Source: Raphanus sativus (lineage: Eukaryota; Streptophyta; Magnoliopsida; Brassicales; Brassicaceae). From it: 64,000 nt of DNA. The translations under genes were made by a program, and so were the position numbers. The stretch is from NCBI RefSeq assembly GCF_000801105.2, contig NC_079519.1:10848668-10912667 (forward strand). Direction: 5' to 3'. The notes beneath the pieces were generated by a model, which had not been told where the DNA came from, searched no databases, and was given only the letters and a program-made list of their open reading frames with translations. Position 1 is the first letter of the stretch; each line of letters starts with the position of its first letter. Shown here one piece after another: positions 35,888 to 48,304 of this stretch.

Positions 35888-36287
35888 TTAAAATATCTAT
35901 TTTTTTAAATAATATTTTGCATTTAAAATATAATATAATTTATATAATTAAATTATGTTTTAAATGTGAAATACTATTTTTAAAAAATATATATTTATAT
36001 TATAAATTTATTTTATAAATCAAAATTTCATTTTTTGGATATAAAATAATTTATGATATTATTAAATCAAATAAAGAACTAATTATATTTATTTCTTAAA
36101 GTTATAAACTGTAAATGCAAATGCTCTTCCAAAAGCTTCATATGAGAGCATTTGCCACAGAGCATTTTGAGAGCATTAGCATTTAGTAAAATGCTTTTCT
36201 AAATGCTTTTCTAAATGCTTTTCTAACAAATGTTAATTGGATAATATGGAGCATAATGCTAATGCTAATGCTTTACCAATCAAGGCC

Positions 36288-36785
36288 TCACTCAAACCAT
36301 TTTCCTTTGACTTTCTCTCTTATTTTAGTCCAAAATCTTAACTTTTTATTTCAAAATCAATAGGTTTGTCAGAATTACTCAAGTTCATGATTTTTGGTCA
36401 AGAGCAGTGGGTAAATTTCATTAAGAATGATATGTGATATTGTGTTTGGAGAAGTTAAACATGAACCTCAATGGATCTAAGAATGATTTTTGATTTTTTT
36501 TCAGATTTTTTCGCCAAAAAACTTACATAGAAATCTTATGATCAATGCATGGGTTTTGTGGAGAAAACTTCTCTGGAAGTTTTCCAACTTTTCTTTGTTA
36601 ATAAAATGAGAAAACTTAAGTTTTCTCGGATAAACATGTTAGTTTAACAAATCACCGAATTTTGTCAGAAATTTGTCTTTGTGTAAGTCTTCTCAACTGT
36701 CGGCGGAAGTCTTCTCACTGTTCGTAAAAGTCATCTTAGGTTACTTTTGTAGTTAACAATTAAAACTTCAATATTTTATTTTAAT
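36288..36785. other. spacer
   Basis: AT-rich sequence with 'gaagtcttctcac'-type motifs that recur around 38890-38940 and 41730-41760. No gene was recognised. Confidence 0.35.
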
Positions 36786-36791
36786 CAGAAC

Positions 36792-36860
<69 letters not shown>
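36786..36860. repeat. (ATCT)n microsatellite
   Basis: About 18 uninterrupted ATCT units. The last unit merges with the TCTA that begins the adjoining Helitron, so the repeat abuts the Helitron 5' end. Confidence 0.97.
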
Positions 36861-36861
<1 letters not shown>

Positions 36862-38716
36862 ATTATTAAAGTTGAAGTACACAATTGGATTGTTTGGAAA
36901 CAAAGATAGTAGAATAAATCAGATATGTTTGGAAATATGGATAGTAGAGATGTGTATTTTCTTTTATTTACACATTTAGCCATTGTATTTTCAATAAATT
37001 AATAACAAATGAGAATTGTTTAGAAACATGAATAACATATTTAATACTTCTTTTTATTTAAACAGTTAGTCATTATTTTTATAATAAATTAAACAACTTT
37101 TTTCTATATTTCTTTTTATTTACAATTCTGTCACTATATTTACAATTCTTTTTATTTACAATCTTTTGTAGTGAAAATAAAAACTCAAACTGAAATACAA
37201 ATAGTATATTATATAAAACAATTTTCAAAAACAGTATTATTACCTTATTTAGTTTAGTCAAATATAAAAATTTCAAGAGTTAAAGTTTAAAAAACAATAT
37301 ATCATAAAATTAATAATAATTCATAGAAAACTAATGAAAAAATTAAAATTTTGAAACATGGATAAAAGTATATCAAGAAGAAAAAAATATGGCTTATGTT
37401 ATGAATAAAAATTGGAAATCCATTATATCAGTTTTAAAATATACAAAATGGACTAATCTAATTACTTAAAAACATTGTTTGTCTAAAATAATCATAAAAT
37501 AAAATTTAAATTTTATATACATATTTCAAATCAAAATAATAATTTAAAGTTGATTTATATCAAAATTTTATTTAAAATATGCATATATTCAAAATTTTAT
37601 TTTTACTAAAATATTTTTCAATAACCATTATTAAAAATGTTTTCAATATACATAAGAAAATACAACAAAAAGATTAATTTCATATACCAACTTAAATTAT
37701 GGTTTTTATATTTCATATTAAACTTTAAGAATATAATATATATGATTATTTATAAGATGGTACATATAAAATACTATTAATTATATGATTATTTATATGA
37801 TTGACCAATACAATTAATTATATGATGACATATATATGACACATAGTAGTGACTAGGGCTGGGCGTTCAGGTATCCATTCCGGTTCGTTTCGGATCTGTT
37901 TGGGTTTCGGGTTTCTAGGGTCAAAGATTTCAGCTCCATTCATATATTTCTAAATTTCAATTTGAACTATGACTAGGACTGGGCGTTCAGGTATCCATTC
38001 GGGTTCATTTCAGATCTGTTTGAGTTTTTGGGTTTCCGGGGTCAAAGATTTCAGCCTCATTCAGATATTTTTAAATTTCAATTCAAATTATATTTGGATC
38101 TTTGCGGGTTCAGTTCGGCTTCGGATAACCCATTTAAATTATTTTTTAAAAGTCATTATATATTTTTAATTTATTAAAATCTATAAATAAAATAATATAT
38201 TGTATATAAATCTGAATAAAATATGTTAAAATACCTAAACTTAACATATAAATTGGTTTGGTTAAAATTTTGGATCACAAATCAATAGTTATTTTAAATA
38301 TTTTTGGTGTTTTGAGTGTACTTCCACTATGTTAGATATTTATATTTGACTATTTTTATATATTTTCAAGTATTTAAACCAACCTAAAAGTATCATATAT
38401 ATTCTTGATTTTTTATATACATTAAAACTAAAAATAATTAATATATATAAGTATATAAATCTTTTTCGGATACATTTTGATATCCAAAATACTTTGGTTC
38501 GATTTGGTTATGGTTTCGGTTGTCTAAATATCAAAATTTTGAATAATTTGGATATTTAATCAATTTTGGTTCAGGCTTGGCATTACTCTTTTAGATTATG
38601 AACGGTTCGGTTCATCAGATTTGAATTTTTTATCCAGTTTTGATATTGACATGAAAAATAAATAGGAATATATTTTTGAAATATACATCTGCACGGACGT
38701 GCAGGTAAAAATCTAG
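36857..38716 (+). mobile_element. non-autonomous Helitron A
   Basis: An 1860-bp element. The 5' end is TCTATATTATTAAAGTTGAA. The 3' end is a short hairpin (ctgcacggacgtgcag) followed by gtaaaaatCTAG. The flanking bases are A at 36856 and T at 38717, the usual A/T Helitron target. No Rep/helicase is encoded. A decayed hAT MITE is nested inside (37855-38630). Confidence 0.85.
37855..38630. mobile_element. decayed third copy of the TAGGGCTGG hAT MITE
   Basis: It starts TAGGGCTGGGCGTTCAGGTA and follows the same order as the copies at 1586 and 56896, with many substitutions, ending near atccagttttg. The flanks gtagtgac and atattgac agree in 6 of 8 positions, a plausible decayed duplication. The first 120 bp of the element (37851-37970) are tandemly repeated at 37971-38090. 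Confidence 0.75.
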
Positions 38717-39006
38717 TTTTCCTTAAAGTCATCCAGCTTTTTTATTCCTAAACTAGGGTCAAACCTTTGGTTAAAAGAAGAGTTTTGTGGAAGTATTCCA
38801 ACATTAGTCTTTTTGGAAGTCTTCTAATTGAAATTAAATATTTAAATTTTAATTTTCAAATTAGTAAGTTTCAATTGTCAATTTCAAAAGTAACCTAAGA
38901 CGATTTTCACCGACAGTATGAAGTCTTCCCAAAAACTTTTCTGTAGAAAGCAAAATTTATGATATTATTCGGTCAATTGCAAAACTAATTTTTTATCCTA
39001 GAAAAA
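38717..39006. other. spacer between Helitron A and LINE tail
   Basis: AT-rich, with 'aagtcttc' motifs as in 36288-36785. No feature was recognised. Confidence 0.35.
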
Positions 39007-39018
39007 TTCCATGATATT

Positions 39019-39414
39019 TCAAGGGGAGCAATGAATTTTCAAAGAAACCTATTACCTTTACATGCAGAATGTGAAGCTTTGATTTGGGCTATATGTAGTG
39101 CATGAAGACCCTACAATTTTCAGATGTAGTATTTGCAACAGATTGTTATTAACTGGTGAAGATGGTGTCGTCATCCGAAGAAAAGCCACTTTTTCTACAC
39201 ATATGGAAGAATTTCGGCGCAGTAAGATTTTCTTCCCTAATTTTAAGATCCGACATATTCTAAAGGCACAAATACAATGGCGGACAAGTTTGCACATGGT
39301 GCGAAGAATTCTCTTTCAGCTATGTTATATGTAGATTATATACCTCTGGTTTGGCTATCTGATCCGGTAGGCTCCTAATAGATTAGCTTTTGTTGTCAAA
39401 AGAAAAAAAAAGAC
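39019..39414 (+). mobile_element. short 3' fragment of a LINE (RNase H tail)
   Basis: The fragment is 396 bp. Frame-shifted translation gives the RNase H end of the same LINE type as at 32407: HAECEALIWA, ATDC-like, THMEEFRRSKIFFPNFKIRH and VWLSDPV, then an A-tail. A perfect 12-bp duplication TTCCATGATATT flanks it (39007-39018 and 39415-39426). It is a heavily 5'-truncated insertion of a separate LINE copy. Confidence 0.88.
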
Positions 39415-39558
39415 TTCCATGATATTGAGATTTTCCCAAAATAGATATAATCCAATATTTAAATATTTATAAATGAAAACTTCGATAAAAGTCTGCTATG
39501 GAGTAAACTCTTCTCCAAGTCTTCATTTGTAGATTTGGAATTGCAAAAATAATCTAAA

Positions 39559-41714
39559 CTAGATTTTGACCCGCGCTTCGAAAGCGCGGGTATTATTTTT
39601 TATTTTTATGAAATATATTATTTGTTTGTAATTATTGAATGTATTTATCTTAGTAAAACTTTATTTATAATAAATTGGACACATAAAGTGTCTCTAGTAA
39701 ACTATATGCTCTGGCTTTGTTTTCTCCAATCAACATATTTATTTGACTTGTTGTTAAAATAAATGATTTTAGAATACAATATTACAATATTTTTACATTG
39801 ATATTTTGTTTAAAAGAAATGATTTTGAATCCAATTGTACAGTACTTTTATATTGATTTTTTATCAGTTCATATAAAGTTTTTAAATATATTTATTTCAA
39901 CTGAACCAATTAATATTTTGTTAAATTGGCCCCTGAAATATATTTTTATACATTGATATTTATTTTTCATAATTAATGCTATATATTTTAGATGTATCAT
40001 AATATAACTAACGATATTCAAAAGATCTGGACCGAATCAGGTTATATGGCTATTTTTGTTACAAATATCCGAACCCGTTTTAGATATATTGGTTATTTAG
40101 ATATTTTTAGGGTCATATACATCAGAACCGAATTCATCCAAATCCAGAATGACCCAACTCAAGATCCACACATAAGTTTATAATATTCAAGCGGGACTTG
40201 GTTTCAAAACAAAAAAAATGATACCCAAAAAGAACAACATGTACCTAAATGGACAGATAATGTTCATGTCTAACTGATTTTATAAATTAATAAAAAACTC
40301 TTTCTATGTGTTTGGCTAAATTAAGTGAAATAGAAATAGTTTTTTTTATACATCTATATTTATTTTTCATAATTAGTGTTATATATTTTAGATGTATCGT
40401 AATATAACTAACGATATTCAAAAGACTTGTACCGAATCAGGTTATATAGTTATTTTTGTTACAAATATCCGAAACTGTTTTAGATAAATTGATTATTTAG
40501 ATATTTTTAGGTTCTTATATATCAGAACTGAATTCATCCAGATCCAGAATGACCCAACTCAAAATCCACACATAAGTTTATAATATTCAAACGGGACTTG
40601 GTTTCAAAAAAAAAAACGATATCCGAAAGGAACAACATGTACCTAAATGGACAGATGATGTTCATGTCTAACTGATTTTATAAATTAAAAAAAGTATTTT
40701 CTATGTGTTTGGCTAAATTAAGTGAAATAGAAATAGTTTTTATCAAGTAAAATAATTATATTGAGTGAAAAATTAAGTGGCAATAAATGTAGCATATTTT
40801 AATTATTTTGATTTAAGTTATTATTTTATTCACAAAACATATCTTTGAACTATTGCCTTAAATGTAGGAGAATCTAATCGTATATTTAAAAATCTGTTTT
40901 TGAATTCATGACTATCAAAATCGGGCATATTATAATTCGATCTCATCTATGGGCTTTTAAATTAAATCAAGTTTATGGGCTACATTAATAATATAGATTT
41001 CGTATGAATGAATTAATATTTTTTTTAAACATCTAAACCTGTTTCCAAACATACTGATTTTACTAAAGGCTATCCAAGTATCCAAACATATTGATTTTTT
41101 AGGTTCTTATATATCAGAACTGAATTCATCCAGATCCAGAATGACCCAACTCAAAATCCACACATAAGTTTATAATATTCAAACGGGACTTGGTTTCAAA
41201 AAAAAAACGATATCCGAAAGGAACAACATGTACCTAAATGGACAGATGATGTTCATGTCTAACTGATTTTATAAATTAATAAAAAGTATTTTCTATGTGT
41301 TTGGCTAAATTAAGTGAAATAGAAATAGTTTTTATCAAGTAAAATAATTCTATGTAGTGAAAAATTAAGTGGCAATAAATGTAGCATATTTTAATTATTT
41401 TGATTTAAGTTATTATTTTAATCACAAAACATATCTTTGAACTATTGCCTTAAATGTAGGAGAATCTAATCGTATATTTAAAAATCTGTTTTTGAATTCA
41501 TGACTATCAAAATCGGGCATATTATAATTCGATCTCATCTATGGGCTTTTAAATTAAATCAAGTTTATGGGCTACATTAATAATATAGATTTTGTATGAA
41601 TGAATTAATATTTTTTTTAAACATCTAAACCTGTTTCCAAACATATTGATTTTACTAAAGGCTATCCAAGTATCCAAACATATTGATTTTGTACTTCAGT
41701 TTTAATAATATAGA
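39559..41714 (-). mobile_element. non-autonomous Helitron B
   Basis: A 2156-bp element on the minus strand. The 5' end is TCTATATTATTAAAACTGAA at 41714. The 3' end is a GC hairpin acccgcgctttcgaagcgcg followed by ggtcaaaatCTAG at 39559. It inserted between A and T. It belongs to the same family as Helitron A by its 5' end. A 592-bp segment is tandemly duplicated within it. No Rep/helicase was seen. Confidence 0.87.
40509..41692. repeat. 592-bp tandem duplication inside Helitron B
   Basis: Copies run from about 40509 to 41100 and 41101 to 41692. Both start aggttcttatatatcagaac and end with ccaagtatccaaacatattg. They differ at only a few positions. A more diverged relative of the first third occurs at about 39990-40330. 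Confidence 0.88.
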
Positions 41715-41929
41715 TGGTAGGCTGTGTAGAAATCTTCTGCCAGAATACTTCCGTAGAAGTCATTTAATATTTTTTTGTTAATTCATTTATATTAGTCAAT
41801 ATTACGATTTATGAAATAAATTCATAATTTATTTGGTGATAGTATGAGATTACCAATACATGTTTATTAATGTTTCTAACTTAATTTGCGGTATGTTTAT
41901 AAAATTTATTATTTTTGTGCGTGTGGCAG

Positions 41930-43057
41930 AAAAAACATAATTATTATGATTATTTTTGTGCGTGCGGCAGAAAACACATAATTATTATGATATCCTAACT
42001 ACTTTTATATTCATTTGAGTAAATTTTATAGATTGGATTCTGTTCAGATTAGGGTCTGTCAAATCGGATTCAGTATAAACACACACATGCTTAATCGTAT
42101 TGCATTAATAGCTGAAATTAAGAAATGAATAAAAGTGATGACCCCAACTCAAACAAAAAATAATTCACGATTTAGTTGCTTATAATGCCCCATCCGTCAT
42201 TTTCACAATATCTTAGCTTTTTAACTCGCCTTTTGCTCGCCAGTATTTAAAAATAATAATTTTTGTAAAACTTGAACTTTCAACTTCGAAATATGTTATT
42301 TTTAACTTTCAAAATTGTTAAATAACTTCAGAAATATCAATTTATGTGGTTTAATATATCTTCTTAGATCATAAGATATACTTTTTAATTTTCATGAGAT
42401 TTAAAATTTTAATTTTCATTTAAAATTTAAAATTTCTGCTTAAATTTTCATTCGTAAAAATTACATATGGATTTTGGGTTTTGGTATAAGAAGACTAGTT
42501 GTAATTTCATTAGACTTTTGGGTTTTTTGCGTTTGATTGAAAATTTGGGTATATATTTACATTTAAAATCAAATTTTAAGTTAATTTTTGAAAATTCCCC
42601 ATATACATATATATAGACATATTTTAAACTAGATGATAAGAAACATATTTAAAATAAATAATATTCTAAATATAATATAATTTAGTAAAAGTTCAAAAGT
42701 ATTTTATAAAAAGTAATCTTAATTCTACTGAATTTTTTTAATAAAACTGTGAACCCAAATTAAAAGGAATAAGACTACAAAAATATATTTATAATTTTTT
42801 ACCCGAAAAATAAAATATAAAAATAATTAATTCCAATGTAGATTAAAATTAGTTTTGAAATAAAAATTATTATACTTAAAAATTATTATTTTGTGCATGT
42901 CGCCGAAAACACATAATTATTATGATATCCAAACTACTTTTATATTCATTTGAGTAAATTTTATAGATTGGATTCTGTTCAGATAAGGGTCTGTCAAATC
43001 GGATTCAGTATAAAGTATAAACACACACATGCCTAATCGTATTGCATTAATAGCTGA
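41930..43057. repeat. direct duplication of a non-coding segment, copy 1 and start of copy 2
   Basis: Copy 1 (about 41930-42245, from gcgtgcggcagaaaacacataattattatgata to actcgccttttgctcgcca) recurs at about 42885-43066 and, after an insertion, at 43880-44000. The second copy is therefore split by the Pack-MULE-like element at 43067-43870. A roughly 35-base tandem of the 'gtgcgtg.ggcagaaaa' start is seen at 41915-41990. The DNA between the copies (42250-42885) is AT-rich without recognised features. Confidence 0.8.
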
Positions 43058-43066
43058 AATTAAAAA

Positions 43067-43870
43067 GGGCAATTGCATCAGATAACTATAAAAAAAGTTA
43101 TATTAGATATATGGCTATCGTACTGTACATTTTTCATAAATACACCTTTACCCCTGTATATATTTACCCCATCTTTGTTCTATCACCTCGCACGAAAATC
43201 CTAGCTAATAATCATGGCCATGAAGAAAGACAACCACCATATTAGCAACGTGCTGTCACCTCCGACCAAGCGATTAAGATTAACGAAGCCGTTGCCGGAG
43301 GAATTGTCTCAGAAGCCGGAAGTGGAAGCGAGAAAAGAGAGGAGATTGCGGAGACGTCAGTGGCGGTGTGGCGGTGGCTGTGGATGATGAGTGCGGATCA
43401 AATTTGGTAAAAGAGCTTCTAAAAAAATGGATCTGGAAGTGTGATCACTCATGTATTAAAGATTAAGTTATTGGGATTTGTTTATAAACATGGGAAAAGA
43501 TAAGACAACAAATCTGATTCTTCTAATCTTGATGATGTTCGTTGAACAGATTGTACTGATGTGTTTTTTCATGGCCTTGCTAACATCTTCGATTTTTCTA
43601 ATTTGTTATTTATTCTTTTGTTTCTCTTATTTGATTTGTTTTGAGTTATGCGTTTACAATGATATTTGTTTTCTACGATGATGATGAGGATGGTGAACTG
43701 TTCTGTTTTCTGGGTTTTTCTGATGTTGAATATCTCTACACTACTCGGATATGGCAACGGGTTAAGTGCGTAATTTCGTTTATCCTCCTCTGTCCAACTA
43801 GCTAATTAACTTATCTTTTGCATTGTTTCCTAATTACTTTTTGTTTTATGGTTTTCCAGCCAAATTGGCC
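43067..43870 (+). mobile_element. Pack-MULE-like element with a coding-like insert
   Basis: An 804-bp element. The ends GGGCAATTGCATCAG and, inverted, GGCCAATTTGGCTGG are partly matching terminal repeats. A perfect 9-bp duplication AATTAAAAA flanks it (43058-43066 and 43871-43879), fitting a MULE, and the neighbouring sequence resumes exactly on the other side. The interior 43200-43420 is GC-richer and coding-like. On the plus strand a frame from ATG near 43214 to a TGA near 43387 contains SPPTKRLRLTKPLPEELSQK and a basic ERRLRRRQWRCGGG stretch. I do not recognise the parent gene. A second frame (43478-43681) is hydrophobic and AT-driven, with no support. Confidence 0.72.
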
Positions 43871-43879
43871 AATTAAAAA

Positions 43880-46418
43880 TAAATAAAAGTGATGACCCCA
43901 ACTCAAACAAAAATTAATTCACGATTGTGCTTAGTTGCTTATAATGCCCCATCCGTCGTTTTCACAATTTCTTAGCTTTTTAACTCGCCTTTTGCTCGCC
44001 AATCTTTTATCTTTTTTTCAAATATTTAGAAAAATACTAGAATGTTATAAAAATGTTGTGATATTACTAAAATAATATAAACTTTTTAAAAATTACTATA
44101 ATGTTTAAAGACCCCTAGTAAATGATAATTACGACATTTGACTAGTTTTTAGTTAAAATTATTTTTAATTAACAAATCTATGCCACTTATTATTATATCC
44201 ACATCTTTAATAACTGTAATTAACAAATCCATGTCCGAAATTCTTGAATTGTCTTCTCTGACATCATATTTGCCAAAATTGTATTCTCCGCAAACATTTC
44301 TACGAAATCTTTTTCGCTGCAATCGCCGGAAATCATTTTCTCTGCTGAGTTTTTCGAGTTTGTGGTTGAGTTTTAGTTTATGTTGTGGCTGAGTTACTTC
44401 TTACCAATCTCCGGAAACCTAACTAATAAAAAACGTGCATTCCAAGAAAAAAAAAGCAAATACATTCCAAAAAACACCCAAGTTGACAATTATGAGGGTG
44501 TATTCATTTAAGTTTGTTTATGATTTGATACCCATTTTTGGATAATCTAATTTTTTTTCCAGATCCGAATGAAAGAGAAGATTGAACAAAAAAAGAAAGG
44601 AAGAGATAGAAAGAAGTGACTGATTCAATAGAGACAACACAAAAGTGTTCAATAAAGTTTGGAAACATGGATGAGTTATCACCCGAATAGTGCAGAAAAC
44701 CTGTATTTTTAGTTTTCTATGTAAGAAACATAACTCACCCATGTATTTTTTATTTGATTTATGTTATGTTTACACAATTCAGTCATGTCATGTATATATC
44801 TCAGTCGTGTCGTTTATATATAACCCAGTCATACCTCGAACATATCCTAAAATCATAAAATGTTTATATAACTCGGCCGTGTCGTTTAGATAACTCAGCC
44901 GTATCATTTATATAACTCAGTCATACCCCAAACATACTCGAAAATATGAAAATTGAATTCGAGTACTTTAAATTTTTATATTGAAGATCATCTTTATCAA
45001 TATCAAGTGAAAATAAATCAACTGAATGTGTATGGTTTCTTGAATTTTCAAGTTCATACTTTAACTTGATTTTGAGATATATGTTTACTTACAATAACTT
45101 ATACAATTCTTACTTACAAGACTCTAACTTTAATCTTTTTTTATCTATCCTCACCCTTCTTTCGCATTGGTTAATCTTTCTTTTTCAAAGATCATATTTT
45201 ATGACCATTGATTAAATGAAATCTAATAGCTAAAAACCATTTTCTCATTTTCTTACGATTGACAGAACTTATCCTCTTCATTTCTTTCTCTTTGAATATC
45301 TTTTTCTGCAAGACGATCAATCCGAGGAGAAAGAGAGAACAGCAGGATGTCAAATCATCATACAGATCTAGTGGCTAAAATTTAAATAACGTATATAATG
45401 TAAAATCAAATATTTTCTTATTTTATAAATAAAAATAGAAAAATAGAAAAAAATATAGAAAATTTTGTAAATTAATATTTCTATAAATTAATAAAATTTT
45501 AAAGTCTCAACATTATTAATTTATACAGATTATACTGTATTTATTCCCAGATAATGATATAATTAAATTGATTATTATTATTTTTCGGAGTGATTTTCGT
45601 ATTAAATATAATCGAAAAATTGTTTCAAATAATTATTTCTGATTGAATTCTAGAAGGGCAGAAGACACTCACAATGGGCAATAGTACGCCTATATGTTCT
45701 GGTCGGAATCTTCCTAATAACTAGAACAATCTTTTCCATTAATAATTGTTGTCTGTGAGCTAAAATCATCTCTTAACTGGAAAAATATAAATCGTTGAAC
45801 CAGCATCAATACAAGTAATTCTTGGTAACATAAACCCTTCACAATTACAATATACTTGGATTTGGAGAATTCTCACACACAAAAAAAATTAAATTTTCTA
45901 ACAATAATCTTTTTGATGTCAAAATAATTGTTTTATACAAGTTAGGATCACCACTGTTGTATCAGATCATAATAATATCAATAAAATTCACATTTGCCGT
46001 ACAAAATTATTATTAGACATTTTTTGTAAGTTATTTTTTTCGTACGTTAACTTAAACTCTTATCCTAACTATATTAAAAAAAACTCTTATCCTAATTTCT
46101 AAGTGTATTTTGAGATTCATCTCGTATTTTTTTTCATGTCGTCGATCATTCTTTTTACTCCATATGTTGTGTACTGCAACTATCAATACACTTTTTATTA
46201 GTAAAGTAAGCAATTTTCTAACAATCATTCGAATAGTTTAGTTCTAAATGTACGCTTTTCTCTCTCTTTCTTTTTCTCTCGTCTCCACTCATGTCTCGGA
46301 CGTAGTGACAATTCCATTCTCACCATAACCTAGCCTTGCATAAAGCAAAGACTATCAACTAAGAACCATTCATTCACATATTACATCTCTTCTATCCCTC
46401 TTTTACTAGCTTTGCGAC
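43880..46418. other. intergenic DNA upstream of the first DUF819 gene
   Basis: It contains the end of the split duplication (to 44000). A degenerate tandem of about 25-30-base units (taactcagtcgtgtcgttta type) lies at 44775-44940. The last 200 bases should be promoter and 5' UTR of the DUF819 gene, with a CT-rich stretch near 46260-46280. Frames of 60-75 codons here have no recognisable family. Confidence 0.45.
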
Positions 46419-48304
46419 ATGGTGACGACTGTGCCGTTCTTGAATGTAACTTCCATACCATCTCCGTCGTCCAAAACTTTTCTCCGACGACCTTACACTG
46501 TTTCCCGCCAAAACTCTCACGCCTTCCCTATTCGAGAAGTTTCTTCACCCCTTAACTCCTCTCCTTCCTCGCATTCATCTCGCTTCTGCCGTGAGATATT
46601 TGTCAAACCTGAAGTATCATCTCTGACCCGATCGGTTACAGTGAGATCGGTGTTAAGCACGCCTCTCATTTCTCCTAATGATCAATGGGGAATGTGGACT
46701 GCACTTTTTGCCACTGGAACTTTCGGTCTCTGGTACGTCAACATTTTGATCAAATTATCTATGATTCTCACATGACAAAATAGATGGGACCTAAAGTATG
46801 AACCCATATCAATTGGTGTTGACTAAGGACCTCACGAAATTTAACTTAGTTCTTTGGAAAAGACTGACATCTTTTTTGAAACATTGTAGGTCAGAGAAGA
46901 CCAAAATTGGAAGTGCGATGAGTGCGGCACTTGTGACCACTTTAATAGGACTTGCAGCTAGCAATTTAGGAATCATCTCTTCAGAAGCTCCTGCTTTCTC
47001 TGTAATGATGAACTTCCTGCTCCCCTTAGCTGTTCCTCTGCTTTTATTTAGAGCAGATTTGCGTCGTGTGATCCAGTCTACAGGAAAACTTCTGTTTGCT
47101 TTTCTTATCGGATCATGTAGAATATACTCACCTCTTCTCCACTTATATATATGATCATTACTCTGCTTTTTCTAACCACTAATTATGTTATTATAAAAAC
47201 AGTTGCTACAACGGTTGGTACAGTTTTGGCTTACTATCTGGTACCGATGAAATCGCTTGGTTCTGATAATTGGAAGATAGCAGCTGCCCTTATGGGAAGA
47301 CATATTGGTGGAGGTAACGAAATAATAAATTTGAATCACATTTTTGTGACAATATAAAGTTAATTTTTATTGTTGTTGTTTATGTGCAGCTGGAAACTAC
47401 ATTGCGATAGCGAAAGCTCTCGATGTTTCGTCTTCAGTAATAGCAGCTGGACTTGCTGCTGATAGCGTAATATGCGCTTTATATTTCATGACATTGTTTG
47501 CTTTAGCTTCTAAAATACCAGCTGAATCTTTACCACCACAAACTAGTGGTAAGATGGTGATGATATATACCTAACTTGTGTTTGATTCAGCACTAATCTT
47601 ATAATCTTGATGTGTTCTCTTTTGTTTTTGCAATGGCAAAGATGGTGTGAAGATGAACGAAGGCAGAGATAAAATCTCTGTGCTACAAATGGGCACAGGA
47701 ATAGTTGTGTCTTTAGCTATATGCAAAGTTGCAACTGTTTTCACAAAGTATTTCGGTATTTCGGGTGGTAGCTTACCAGCAATTACTGCTATAGTTGTTG
47801 TTTTAGCCACTATATTTCCGTCTCAGTTTGACCATCTAGCACCGGCTGGAGAAGCAATGGCTCTAGTTCTCATGCAGGTGAAATGCTATGATTTTTAAGG
47901 GATATATTTTCACCATTTTTTCCTTATTATTGATATCAACGACCAATTCAATCTGATGAAAGTAGAATATACGGAAAAAGGTGTTTTTTGCAGTGTTGGG
48001 AGCAAGTGGTAACATAAGGAGTGTAATAGATACAGGACCAAGCATATTTATATTTGGTTTGTTACAGATAGTGATACATCTGGGGGTGTTACTGGGAATA
48101 GGAAAAGTGATGAAGATAGAGCTAAAGCATTTGCTTCTTGCATCAAACGCTAATGTTGGAGGCCCCACAACTGCTGCTGGAATGGCCACAGAAAAAGGAT
48201 GGAGCTCTTTGATAGTCCCTGGGATTCTTGTCGGAATATTTGGGATTGCCATTGCTACGTTTTTAGGAATTGCATTTGGAGTCAAAGTCCTTAAGCTCAT
48301 GTGA
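46419..48304 (+). CDS. DUF819 membrane protein, chloroplast-targeted, copy A
   Basis: Six exons: 46419-46732, 46890-47116, 47203-47313, 47390-47548, 47642-47877 and 47981-48304. They total 1371 nt, 456 residues, in frame. The first 75 residues are Ser/Arg-rich with few acids, like a chloroplast transit peptide. The remainder is a chain of hydrophobic segments typical of DUF819 (YjcL-like) proteins: ALFATGTFGLW, LIGLAASNLGIISSEAPAF, LPLAVPLLLFRADLRRVIQS, NWKIAAALMGRHIGGAGNYI, GISGGSLPAITAIVVVLATI and LLLASNANVGGPTTAAGMA. The function of the family is unknown; it resembles transporters. It corresponds to AT5G52540 by recall. The last intron's acceptor is odd: frame continuity demands ...ggaaaaAG|GTGTTTTTTG, with a purine-rich tract, while a stronger-looking ttttttgcAG 13 bases downstream would break the frame. 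Confidence 0.88.

Larger units (their letters stand above)
31979..36287. mobile_element. MITE-like shell element carrying a LINE and a MULE
   Basis: The left end GGTCTCGATTGGTA at 31979 has an inverted partner TACCAATCAAGGCC ending at 36287. The flanking 8-mers tcttacaa and tcactcaa agree only partly, so the duplication is decayed or the border is one or two bases off. Removing the LINE (32407-35261) and the small MULE (35419-35887) leaves about 1 kb of AT-rich element with AATGCT-type short repeats near 36165-36275. A hAT-like MITE is the likeliest class. Confidence 0.6.

Noticed and set aside
36786..36860. Short regular repeats considered as a CRISPR-like array
   Set aside because: It is an uninterrupted 4-base microsatellite with no spacers, in a plant genome.
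43478..43681. 67-codon hydrophobic frame in the Pack-MULE-like element
   Set aside because: AT-driven hydrophobic codons, no homologue recognised, and no link to the coding-like segment upstream.
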